Source: an uncultured Mollicutes bacterium
GTDB lineage: Bacteria; Bacillota_I; Bacilli_A; Acholeplasmatales; Anaeroplasmataceae
Assembly (NCBI GenBank): GCA_900540705.1
Contig: UQGR01000033.1
Span: 1-22,997, forward strand
Direction of reading: 5' to 3'
Length of the DNA: 22,997 nt
Position 1 is the stretch's first letter; each line of letters starts with the position of its first letter. The position numbers and the translations under genes were made by a program. The notes below the pieces were generated by a model. The model had not been told where the DNA came from. It saw only the letters and a program-made list of their open reading frames with translations, and did not search any database. Positions 15,306-22,823 of this stretch are shown one piece after another.

Positions 15306-15842
15306 ATGCGTGTAGTAGCAGGAAAGCTTCGTCATCGCGAAATTAAAATGACAAATCTAGATACAACCAGGGAAACCCAGGATAAGGTTAGACAAGCTGT
15401 TTTCAATATGATTGGCCCTTATTTTGAGGGTGGAATAGCTTTAGATTTGTTCGCTGGTAGTGGGGCGATGGGAATTGAGGCTTACTCTAGAGGCTTTGAG
15501 GAACTCCACTTTGTAGATATCCATCCCAAGGCTTTGGAGGTCTGCAGACAAAATTGTAAGACTCTTGGCATTCAAAATGCCAGATTTTACAATCAGGATT
15601 ATTTGAAATTTTTAGAGGAAAATCTGGTGAAGATGGATATGATTTTTTTAGATCCCCCCTATTCTATGTCTAACACAGAAGAGATTTTAAGTCAGGTTTA
15701 TCCTCATTTAGCAGAGGATGGAATCGTTGTCTTTGAGATGGCAAAAAATAGTTTATATTGTCAGGAATTTCAGGATTTAAGGGTTTGGAAGGATAAAACC
15801 TATGGAATCAAAAGAATTGTGATTTATCGATTTGATTCTTAA
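15306..15842 (+). CDS. rsmD: 16S rRNA (guanine(966)-N(2))-methyltransferase
   Basis: RsmD methylates G966 of 16S rRNA during 30S assembly, using S-adenosylmethionine. The 178-aa length is typical. It begins MRVVAGKLRH, the family's start pattern, has the SAM-binding motif LDLFAGSGAMGIEA (47-60), the acidic VDIHPKA (70-76) and the catalytic motif IV DPPY (116-119). TRETQDKVRQAVFNMI replaces the usual TRPTxDRVREALFN, a mild deviation. AAGGAGG lies 8 bases before the ATG, and the gene is 19 bases after the helicase, so the two are likely co-transcribed. Confidence 0.92.
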   Translation: MRVVAGKLRHREIKMTNLDTTRETQDKVRQAVFNMIGPYFEGGIALDLFAGSGAMGIEAYSRGFEELHFVDIHPKALEVCRQNCKTLGIQNARFYNQDYLKFLEENLVKMDMIFLDPPYSMSNTEEILSQVYPHLAEDGIVVFEMAKNSLYCQEFQDLRVWKDKTYGIKRIVIYRFDS

Positions 15843-15856
15843 AGGAGTGTGAGGAT

Positions 15857-16882
15857 ATGACCTATAAACAAAGATATATGGAGATGAAAAAGGCGATAAA
15901 AAAGCTAATCTCCGATAAATATTTTGAAAAATTTAATTCTAGAGATTTATTTTTTCTAATGGATGAAAAAACGAAGGGCATTGTATTTTTATCAGAAACG
16001 TTATTCAATGATTCCTTTGGTTTACAGTTTTTCCTAGATGATGCAGGCTTAAACTATCTTCATGATGCCTATACCACAGAAAATGGCTTTTCCATCAATC
16101 ACTTTTTTACGGATTCCATTTTACTTTGTATGGTGACAAAGAAGGATTTAACTAGGGATGATGTTGCTTTTTTGAAGAAGCACGAGCTTCGAGTAATGCC
16201 AGAAAATAATCTGATTCCCTATTCCTTTAAGGAGGGCTATGGGCTATCCTATTTAAGCTCAAAGGAGCTAGACCATTGTCTAACTTATGTATATTATTTG
16301 ATGAGCTTACTTAAGAATGAGCTTCAAGATATTTTAGAGGCATCTAAGAACGAAAGAATTACGGTTGCTGCCTTTGACACTACTCATATGACATATGAGG
16401 TAAGATATTCTAGAATGGTGGATTTAGAAACCTTCCCTAGATATAAAAAGGCAGAGGGAGAATTTATCAAGGAATTTCAAGATTCTACCTATGTAGATGA
16501 TACCTGTCAGATTGCACAATGCTATTTACCGATAGACAAGGAAAGAAAGGAGCCCTATCCAAGCATTTTGCTTGCCTATTATGAGCAGAAGGATACCTAT
16601 ACCTATCAGGTTATCCCTTGTACACCCCAGCAGCTTCCAGAGTACATCTATGGATTTATGGACGAGACCTTTAAGGCGTATGGCCTTCCAACCAATATCA
16701 AGATGAATCATCGAAAGCTCTATGCGAAATGCTTTAAAACCTTAAAGGGCTTAAATATAGATGTACGCTTTCAAAGAGAAAATGAAGCCATCGATGAGCT
16801 TTTATATGATGTGATAGAAAAAGAAGTAAATGGGGTAGGTGAGGTTTTGACATCTAAGGGTGTATCTTCCTTAGTGTCATAG
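15857..16882 (+). CDS. Hypothetical 341-aa soluble protein
   Basis: I do not recognise a characterised family. The protein has no signal peptide or membrane helix and is rich in Tyr, Lys and Asp/Glu. Its last third (about 255-325: YIYGFMDETFKAYGLPTNIKMNHRKLYAKCFKTL and following) resembles, by eye, bacterial domains of unknown function of the DUF6930/DUF7309 kind, in which a short residue name like 'LPTNI' precedes a predicted beta-alpha unit; this is tentative. An AAGGAGTGTGAGG site precedes the ATG and the gene sits 14 bases after rsmD and 6 bases before the lipoprotein gene. Operon position gives no clear functional lead. Confidence 0.7.
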   Translation: MTYKQRYMEMKKAIKKLISDKYFEKFNSRDLFFLMDEKTKGIVFLSETLFNDSFGLQFFLDDAGLNYLHDAYTTENGFSINHFFTDSILLCMVTKKDLTRDDVAFLKKHELRVMPENNLIPYSFKEGYGLSYLSSKELDHCLTYVYYLMSLLKNELQDILEASKNERITVAAFDTTHMTYEVRYSRMVDLETFPRYKKAEGEFIKEFQDSTYVDDTCQIAQCYLPIDKERKEPYPSILLAYYEQKDTYTYQVIPCTPQQLPEYIYGFMDETFKAYGLPTNIKMNHRKLYAKCFKTLKGLNIDVRFQRENEAIDELLYDVIEKEVNGVGEVLTSKGVSSLVS

Positions 16883-16888
16883 AAGGCG

Positions 16889-18382
16889 ATGAAAAAGAAG
16901 GTTATTTTATTATTAATATTCCTTGTTCTAATGATTGCTGGATGCAGCTCTCAAGTGGTAGAAACTGTATGGGTCAATATTTTAGAGATGAATGATATCC
17001 ATGGACATATTGAACAGGATAGCTTTGGTAAAAACGGAGTATCCAATGCTGCTTATCTTGTGAATCAAATTAGGCAGGAGGATTCCTATGATAATACGCT
17101 TTTGATTGGAAATGGAGATATGCTGCAGGAAACAGCCATATCTAGGGTCAGCTATGGAAGAGTCGTGATAGAGGCAATGAATGCAATGCAGTTTGATCTA
17201 ATGGGAATTGGCAACCATGAGTTTGATTGGGAACTACCTAAAGTGCTTGAATATTTTGATGGGAATGCGGAAAATGGAGAGGCCTCCTTTCCCCTCATCA
17301 ATTCGAATATTTATTTTGAAAATGAGTTACTCACGGTAGGGGACCATGTGACCTCTGGTGTCATCCTTGAAAAGGAGCATGTGAAAATTGGGGTATTAAG
17401 CTATATTGGTAATGTCAGCTCCTCTATCAGTGCGAATAAAAGAGAAGGCTATGAGTTTTCCACCAAGACTTCCGAAATTACAGCTAGTGTAGCTACTTTA
17501 GGCAGCCAGCTAAAAGAAGCAGGAGCGGATTTATTAGTTGTCAATATCCATGGAGGAGAATCTAAGGGGATAGAAAGCTATGAGCCAAATCAGCGCTTGG
17601 CAGAGCTTAAATATAAAGATAAATATCTAGTGGATGCTGTAATCAATGGCCATACCCATACGAAACAATCAGGAAGTATTGCCCGTAAGAATGGAGCTGC
17701 AATGCCAGTTGTCCAATCTAGTGGCAAGCTTGCAAATTTTGGAAGAATTGATTTGAAATTTGATGTAAATAAAAGAGAGGTCGTTTCCACAAAGATATCC
17801 CATAGTATAGTAAAGGAGGCTACAGGCTTCGATTCTACTGTAGAGGAGGTTGTGGATTCCTTCTATCAAAGAGATAAAGCTGTTTTAGAAGAAGTGTACT
17901 GTGAAAATAAGAAGAGCTTTGAAAGGAATAGTCCTTATCTGTACCAGTATACGGCAAACCTGATGATGGCTGCTACAAATGCTACCGCGGCCGTTTGCAA
18001 TACAGGAGCCTTTCGCAATGATGTAGATAAGGGACCCTTTGATTTTAATCAGCTTTATGCTTTAAATCCATTTGACAATTCTATTATTCTTTGTGAGATT
18101 AAAGGTATAGATTTAAAACGGTTTTACGATGCGAACTCAAGGTTTGAATTCGTCTATACGAAGGACTATGGCTCCTCTATCGCAACCAACCAAACCTATA
18201 CACTGGCAATCATCGATTATGTGTATTTCAGCAATTACTTTGCAGGCTATCGTACAGGAAACTATCAGGATACCAATTGGATCGTTAGAGATTTATTCAT
18301 TGAGGATTTACGCCTTCGAAAGGAACGAGGCTTTGACATTTATGAGGATTATTTAAGTGTTGAAATTTCTTGTCGAATGTAA
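16889..18382 (+). CDS. 5'-nucleotidase/metallophosphatase-family lipoprotein
   Basis: A 497-aa surface-anchored relative of UshA/5'-nucleotidases. It starts with a lipoprotein signal peptide (basic MKKK, hydrophobic core, lipobox IAGC with Cys19). The calcineurin-like metallophosphatase domain has all metal-ligand motifs: DIHGH (36-40), GNGD (74-77), GNHEFDW (108-114), NIHGGES (219-225) and NGHTHT (253-258). The C-terminal nucleotide-binding domain carries NTGAFRND and the NPFDNS loop. It likely removes phosphate from extracellular nucleotides or related sugar nucleotides to feed purine or phosphate salvage. There is no sortase signal. It starts 6 bases after the previous stop, without a strong ribosome site (AAGGCGATG), so coupling is probable. 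Confidence 0.88.
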   Translation: MKKKVILLLIFLVLMIAGCSSQVVETVWVNILEMNDIHGHIEQDSFGKNGVSNAAYLVNQIRQEDSYDNTLLIGNGDMLQETAISRVSYGRVVIEAMNAMQFDLMGIGNHEFDWELPKVLEYFDGNAENGEASFPLINSNIYFENELLTVGDHVTSGVILEKEHVKIGVLSYIGNVSSSISANKREGYEFSTKTSEITASVATLGSQLKEAGADLLVVNIHGGESKGIESYEPNQRLAELKYKDKYLVDAVINGHTHTKQSGSIARKNGAAMPVVQSSGKLANFGRIDLKFDVNKREVVSTKISHSIVKEATGFDSTVEEVVDSFYQRDKAVLEEVYCENKKSFERNSPYLYQYTANLMMAATNATAAVCNTGAFRNDVDKGPFDFNQLYALNPFDNSIILCEIKGIDLKRFYDANSRFEFVYTKDYGSSIATNQTYTLAIIDYVYFSNYFAGYRTGNYQDTNWIVRDLFIEDLRLRKERGFDIYEDYLSVEISCRM

Positions 18383-18411
18383 TAAAATAGTAAAAAAGGG
18401 GTATAGTTGCT

Positions 18412-19326
18412 ATGAATAAAAAATTAGAAGAAGTTTTTAAAGAATTAGGTCTTGAGTCAGACGGAAAAATTGCTCATGGATTTGTTGAAGGCTTTGAGGT
18501 CAGTGTTTCCTTGAAGAATGTTCTTTATTGTCACATTTCCTTTTACGCAGAGGCGGAGGTCAAAAGAACCATTGCCAATCAGATTAGGGATTTGAAGCTC
18601 CCTTATGTGAAATATATGTGTACAGATATGGGAATAGATATCACCAAGACAGATATGACGATGACTAGATTGGCGAAGAACTTTTCTGTAATGCTAGAGA
18701 AGATTTTAAATGTTTTGAAAATGAATGAGTGCTTAGGTATGGAATATTGTCCAGTTTGTGGAGACAAGCTAGAAGAGGATATGAAATCCCTAAGAACAAT
18801 CAACGGGTTAGTTAAAGTGACCTTAGATCAGAAATGTGTAGAGAACATCAATGCTTCCATTGAGGAACAGAATAAGCAATTTGAGGAACAGCCAAACAAT
18901 TATCTTAGAGGTACTTTAGGAGCTGTTTTAGGTGCGGCAATCGGAGTATTAGTGTATGTTGTTTTATTTTTCCTTAATTTTATTTCCTCCATTAGCTGCT
19001 TTATCGCGGTTCTTTTGGGAGGCTTATTCTATAAGCTTTTTGGTGGGAAGCAAAATAAGATTATGATTGTAATTGTTACTGTGGTTAGCTTGGTGGCTAT
19101 GCTGCTTACAGTATTTGTTTTATACATGAAGGCTGCTGAGGTATTAGCCCCAGATTATGGATTCTATTCTACAGGTATGCAGGCCTTCTCTGATATGATG
19201 ACCGTTTCTGAATTTTCAGGTGAGTTCATTGCGAATATGCTGATGACGGCAATGTTCTCACTTTTAGGGGCAGGCGCCCAGATTGCTGTTATGGTGAGAA
19301 ACATCAAAAGAGAACAACAAATCTAA
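18412..19326 (+). CDS. Membrane protein with N-terminal soluble domain and a CxxC motif, unknown
   Basis: Not a family I can name. The 304-aa protein has a cytosolic region of about 160 residues, containing CPVCG (118-122) and a lone later Cys (about 142), so at most half of a zinc ribbon. Four hydrophobic helices follow (about 168-190, 194-210, 218-240 and 278-297), with FYKLFGGKQNK between helices 2 and 3. It ends in a basic RNIKREQQ. The start has an AAGGGG-like site 11 bases upstream and lies 29 bases after the lipoprotein gene. There is no clear terminator before the T-box promoter. The region 19327-19640 downstream holds the promoter and T-box and no gene. Confidence 0.7.
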   Translation: MNKKLEEVFKELGLESDGKIAHGFVEGFEVSVSLKNVLYCHISFYAEAEVKRTIANQIRDLKLPYVKYMCTDMGIDITKTDMTMTRLAKNFSVMLEKILNVLKMNECLGMEYCPVCGDKLEEDMKSLRTINGLVKVTLDQKCVENINASIEEQNKQFEEQPNNYLRGTLGAVLGAAIGVLVYVVLFFLNFISSISCFIAVLLGGLFYKLFGGKQNKIMIVIVTVVSLVAMLLTVFVLYMKAAEVLAPDYGFYSTGMQAFSDMMTVSEFSGEFIANMLMTAMFSLLGAGAQIAVMVRNIKREQQI

Positions 19327-19354
19327 GTAGTCATAATTCAATCTGAAAATTTTC

Positions 19355-19383
19355 TTGAAAAAAGTCAGTATAAATGCTAAAAT
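19355..19383 (+). promoter_or_regulatory. Promoter of the T-box/hisS operon
   Basis: TTGAAA (19355-19360), a 17-bp spacer and TAAAAT (19378-19383) with a TGn extension (TGC). Transcription should start near 19390. Confidence 0.7.
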
Positions 19384-19389
19384 ATTTAC

Positions 19390-19616
19390 GTATTATTAAA
19401 TTGATGAAGAAGAAGAGTAGATATGAAACTTCTGGTACAGCGAGGATGATTGGTGAAAGCATCTGCAGGTAGGCATGTCGAAGGACACTTTGGAGAGCTT
19501 TTAAAACAAGACGTACCAGGCGTTAACGGATTTGAGTGCTAGTAGTGTATACTAGAAGTAAGGTGGCACCACGATACATACGTCCTTAAAATAATATTTT
19601 TTTAAGGACTTTTTTT
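19390..19616 (+). promoter_or_regulatory. T-box riboswitch leader, Asp specifier (GAC), upstream of GNAT-hisS-aspS
   Basis: A tRNA-sensing transcription-attenuation leader. Stem I has AGTAGA near its base (about 19416-19421), an AGCGAG-type bulge, and the distal hairpin GATG/CATC with TTGGTGAAAG (19445-19463). The specifier loop reads GAAG-GAC-AC (GAC at 19484-19486), aligning by eye with the UAC-A of Bacillus tyrS leaders. Stem III is CTAGTA/TACTAG (19539-19555). The T-box sequence is AAGGTGGCACCACG (19560-19573), whose AAGG can pair with CCTT (19584-19587) in the antiterminator; that pairing excludes the terminator. The bulge UGGC pairs with a tRNA ending GCCA, i.e. discriminator G73 as in tRNA-Asp. 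Uncharged tRNA-Asp should thus switch on the downstream genes. The overlapping CAC (His) is treated in the findings. Confidence 0.93.
19582..19616 (+). terminator. Terminator of the T-box leader
   Basis: A perfect 10-bp stem (GTCCTTAAAA 19582-19591 with TTTTAAGGAC 19600-19609), then T7. It shares its 5' strand with the antiterminator, as in other T-boxes. Confidence 0.9.
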
Positions 19617-19643
19617 GATAATTAGGTAGGTGATGAGCTTTTG

Positions 19644-20192
19644 ATGTTAGATTTACCAGCAGTAAATTTAGGCCGTTATGAGCTTAGGGAGGTAGTTAAG
19701 GAAGACTACCTAGATTATTTTGATATTGGTAGGGATGAGGAAACCTGTAAGCATTTGACTTGGGGTCCCTTTTTAAAGCCAAAGGAAGCCTTATGGTGTA
19801 TTGAGGAGGTTTTTTTAAAGCGTCCTTTAATGGGATTACCAGTTGGCTATGCCATCGTCGATAAGGAGAACGACCATAAGATGATTGGTATGATCGATTT
19901 TCATACCTATTATGAAGGAATTAACACTGCAGAGATCGGCTATATTCTGCATAGGGATTACTGGAATCAGGGAATTATGACGATGTGTTTAAGAGAAATG
20001 ACTAGAATAGGGTTTGAACTAATGAAATTTGATAAAATATTAGTAGGGCATACCCTAGGAAATCAATCCTCTAAGCAGGTCATTTTACAGTGTGGATACC
20101 ATTATGAATATCAATCCTTAATTAAAATTAAGAATCACGAAAGAATTGCAATGTATTATAGCTTATATCGTTATGAGTATGAAGGGAAGTAG
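19644..20192 (+). CDS. GNAT-family N-acetyltransferase (RimJ/RimL-like)
   Basis: A 182-aa acetyltransferase of the RimJ/RimL type. It has an LREVVKEDYLDYF N-terminal strand-helix (about 14-26), the central AEIGYILHRDYWNQGIMTM segment (about 94-112) with the acetyl-CoA-binding (R/Q)xxGx pattern, and the C-terminal HTLGNQSSKQVILQCGYHYE typical of the family. Such enzymes acetylate ribosomal N-termini, amino sugars, antibiotics, or aminoacyl-nucleotides such as processed microcin C. It is the first gene after the T-box and starts 6 bases before hisS, so it should be induced by uncharged tRNA with the two synthetases. I use the ATG at 19644; a TTG immediately before it is possible. The acceptor is unknown. 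Confidence 0.83.
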   Translation: MLDLPAVNLGRYELREVVKEDYLDYFDIGRDEETCKHLTWGPFLKPKEALWCIEEVFLKRPLMGLPVGYAIVDKENDHKMIGMIDFHTYYEGINTAEIGYILHRDYWNQGIMTMCLREMTRIGFELMKFDKILVGHTLGNQSSKQVILQCGYHYEYQSLIKIKNHERIAMYYSLYRYEYEGK

Positions 20193-20197
20193 AGTAT

Positions 20198-21508
20198 ATG
20201 ATAACTAAACCAAAGGGGACCTATGATGTTTTGCCAGGTGAGGTGAGCAGCTGGACAAAATTAGAGTCCACCATTCGTAAAATTTGTCAAATCTATAATT
20301 TTAAGGAAATTCGTACCCCTATTTTTGAGTCAGGCAAGACCTTCCATAGGGATAGCAATGATACCTCAGATATGGTGACCAAGGAGACCTATGATTTTAA
20401 GGATCGTTCCAACAGGGATATTACGCTAAGACCAGAGGGGACAGCAGGTACGGTTCGAGCCTTTATCGAAAACAAGATGTATGCAGAAAGTGCCATAAAT
20501 AAATTATTTTATATGGGACCAATGTTTCGGTATGAACGTCCTCAAAAGGGAAGAAACCGGCAGTTCAGTCAATTTGGAGTGGAGGCCTTAGGCTCCTCCT
20601 CTCCTTTGATAGATGCTGAAGTGATTGCGTTAGGGACAACCTTAATTAAGGCCTTAGGACTTAAAAATGTAAGAGTTAAAATCAATACTTTAGGCGATAG
20701 AGAAACGAGAGAGGCCTATCGTTCGGTATTAATTGAGTATTTTACAAATTATAAAAATGAGCTATGCGAGGATTGTTTAAATCGTTTAGAAAAGAATCCT
20801 TTGAGAATCTTAGACTGCAAGGTGGACAGGCATAAGGAGTTCTTTAAAAATGCACCTAAGATTAAAGATTATTTAAGCGAGGCATCTAAGACCCATTTCG
20901 CCGAAGTTTTACAGGCCTTAGATGATATGAAAATAGCCTATGAGGTGGATGATTCTTTGGTTCGAGGCTTAGACTACTATAGCCATACGGTTTTTGAACT
21001 AGAGGTGGATGTAGAAGAATTTGGTGCCCAAAATGTAATTGGTGCTGGTGGAAGATATGATTCTTTAGTTGAGGATTTAGAGGGGCCTTCAACTCCTGGT
21101 GTGGGAATGGCCTTTGGAATGGAAAGACTTCTCTTGGCCTGTGAGCTGACTGGAAAGAAGCTTGCCACTAGGGATTATCTTCACATTTATTTTATTTCCT
21201 TAGGAGAACAAGCGAAAAAGGCCTGTCTAACCCAGATGAATGTATGCCGGTTAGGTGGTTTGTATTGTGATATGGATTATTTAGGACGAGGACTTAAGGG
21301 TCAGTTCAAGGCTGCTGATGCAAACCATGCAATGTTCACTTGTATTCTTGGGGATAATGAGCTAGCCGAATTTAAAATCAATATTAAAAATAACGAAACT
21401 GAGGAACAGGAAACCATCTCACTTTATGAGGTTTATCCATATGTTTTAAACAAAATTAACAGCAAGTCTGCTTGTGCAGGCTGTAAGGAAAAAGAGGTAA
21501 AAGAATGA
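20198..21508 (+). CDS. hisS: Histidine-tRNA ligase
   Basis: HisRS charges tRNA-His. The 436-aa class II synthetase begins KPKGTYDVLPGE, the family start. It has the histidine-binding LRPEGTAG (77-84), motif 2 FRYERPQKGRNRQFSQ (110-125), the HisA motif with catalytic Arg in VRGLDYYSHTVFE (Arg256), GAGGRYD, and motif 3 GMAFGMERLLLA. The C-terminal anticodon-binding domain ends in an unusual Cys-x-x-Cys, Lys/Glu-rich tail (SACAGCKEKEVKE). Its ATG is 5 bases after the GNAT gene, with a modest GAAG site, and the stop overlaps aspS as ATGA. It is under the T-box leader at 19390. Confidence 0.95.
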   Translation: MITKPKGTYDVLPGEVSSWTKLESTIRKICQIYNFKEIRTPIFESGKTFHRDSNDTSDMVTKETYDFKDRSNRDITLRPEGTAGTVRAFIENKMYAESAINKLFYMGPMFRYERPQKGRNRQFSQFGVEALGSSSPLIDAEVIALGTTLIKALGLKNVRVKINTLGDRETREAYRSVLIEYFTNYKNELCEDCLNRLEKNPLRILDCKVDRHKEFFKNAPKIKDYLSEASKTHFAEVLQALDDMKIAYEVDDSLVRGLDYYSHTVFELEVDVEEFGAQNVIGAGGRYDSLVEDLEGPSTPGVGMAFGMERLLLACELTGKKLATRDYLHIYFISLGEQAKKACLTQMNVCRLGGLYCDMDYLGRGLKGQFKAADANHAMFTCILGDNELAEFKINIKNNETEEQETISLYEVYPYVLNKINSKSACAGCKEKEVKE

Positions 21509-22806
21509 ATAGAGTAATGATTAAGGATATTGTCCTTGGAAAAGAAAATCACATTGCAGGATTTGTAGAGAATATCCGAAATAAAAAGACAATGTGCTTC
21601 ATCGTATTAAGAGATATCAGTGGTAAGCTTCAGCTCACCATTGAAAAGGAAAAGCATCCAGAGCTAAATGAGATTTTAGATGCCATTACTGTAGATTCTG
21701 TGATTGAGGCTACAGGTCTAATTTTGGAAAGTGAATATGTGAAGTTAAACCATATGGAGATGTATCCAAACTCCATTTCTATCCAAAGTATTGCAGCGGC
21801 ATCTCCGATTGTGGCTCCTAAGGGAGAAGAGACGAACATCGATCTTCGCTTAGATTATCGCTGGATTGATTTGCGTACGGATAAGAACACCCTGATGTTC
21901 AAGGTCCAATCCTATTTTGTTGCCAAATGTAGAGAGTTTTTAATAGAGCGTGATTTTATTGAAATTCATTCTCCAAAGCTGATTGGGGCAGAATCTGAAT
22001 CTGGAGCTGGAGTATTCAAGGTAGACTATTTTGACCGAGCAGCCTATCTAGCCCAGTCTCCTCAGTTTTATAAGCAGATGGCTATGGCTGCTGGCTTTGA
22101 ACGTATCTTTGAATCTGGTCCTGTCTTCCGTGCTGAAAAATTTGCTTCCCGGAAGCATGCAACTGAATTTACAGGCTTTGATTTGGAATTCTCCTATATT
22201 AACTCCTATGAGGATGTAATGCATATGGAAGAAGAGATGCTAGCTTATGCTTTAAGCGAGGTTGCTAAGAAGTATCAGGAGGAAATTCAGCGGGTTTTCA
22301 ATATTGACCTTGTCGTTCCAACACTCCCATTCCCACGGATGGATTTACATGAGGTATATCAGGAGCTAGAAAATCGCTATGGCTATAAGGTTCCAGAAAG
22401 TGAGAAGGGGGATTTAACTACGGAAGGAGAAAGACTTTGTCAAAAGCTTTCCATAGATAAATTTGGTCATGAATTCTTGTTTGTAACTGGCTATGCCAAG
22501 GAGAATAGAGCCTTCTATCATATGCGTGATGCGCATGGAGTTCCTTGTGGATATGATTTGATTTGGAAGGGCTGTGAAATTACAACAGGTGCCCAAAGAG
22601 AGCATAGATATGAAATCTTAAAGGCCCAGGCCAAAGAAAAGGGATTGGACAAGGATGTAGAATTCTACTTGGATTTCTTCAAGTACGGCTGTCCTCCTCA
22701 TGGTGGCTTTGGAATCGGTGTAGATAGAATCACCATGCTGCTATTTAACCAGGGAATTAAAGACGCTATGTTCATTTTCCGTGGACCAGATCGTTTGAAT
22801 CCTTAA
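21505..22806 (+). CDS. aspS: Aspartate-tRNA ligase, short archaeal-type (possibly non-discriminating, Asp/Asn)
   Basis: At 433 aa this AspRS lacks the ~100-residue GAD insertion of standard bacterial AspRS (~590 aa) and matches the archaeal/eukaryotic type. It has an N-terminal OB-fold for the anticodon (GFVENIRNKKTMCFIVLRD, 19-37), then class II motif 1 (FIEIHSPKL), motif 2 (FRAEKFASRKHATEFTGFDLEF, Arg209) and motif 3 (GFGIGVDRITMLLF, 401-414, Arg408). In bacteria, this type is often non-discriminating and makes Asp-tRNA-Asn for GatCAB amidation; residues in the OB-fold that decide this cannot be called by eye. ATGA overlap with hisS shows coupling. It is in the T-box operon whose specifier reads GAC. 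Confidence 0.92.
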   Translation: MNRVMIKDIVLGKENHIAGFVENIRNKKTMCFIVLRDISGKLQLTIEKEKHPELNEILDAITVDSVIEATGLILESEYVKLNHMEMYPNSISIQSIAAASPIVAPKGEETNIDLRLDYRWIDLRTDKNTLMFKVQSYFVAKCREFLIERDFIEIHSPKLIGAESESGAGVFKVDYFDRAAYLAQSPQFYKQMAMAAGFERIFESGPVFRAEKFASRKHATEFTGFDLEFSYINSYEDVMHMEEEMLAYALSEVAKKYQEEIQRVFNIDLVVPTLPFPRMDLHEVYQELENRYGYKVPESEKGDLTTEGERLCQKLSIDKFGHEFLFVTGYAKENRAFYHMRDAHGVPCGYDLIWKGCEITTGAQREHRYEILKAQAKEKGLDKDVEFYLDFFKYGCPPHGGFGIGVDRITMLLFNQGIKDAMFIFRGPDRLNP

Positions 22807-22823
22807 AGAAATGAGGAAAAATT

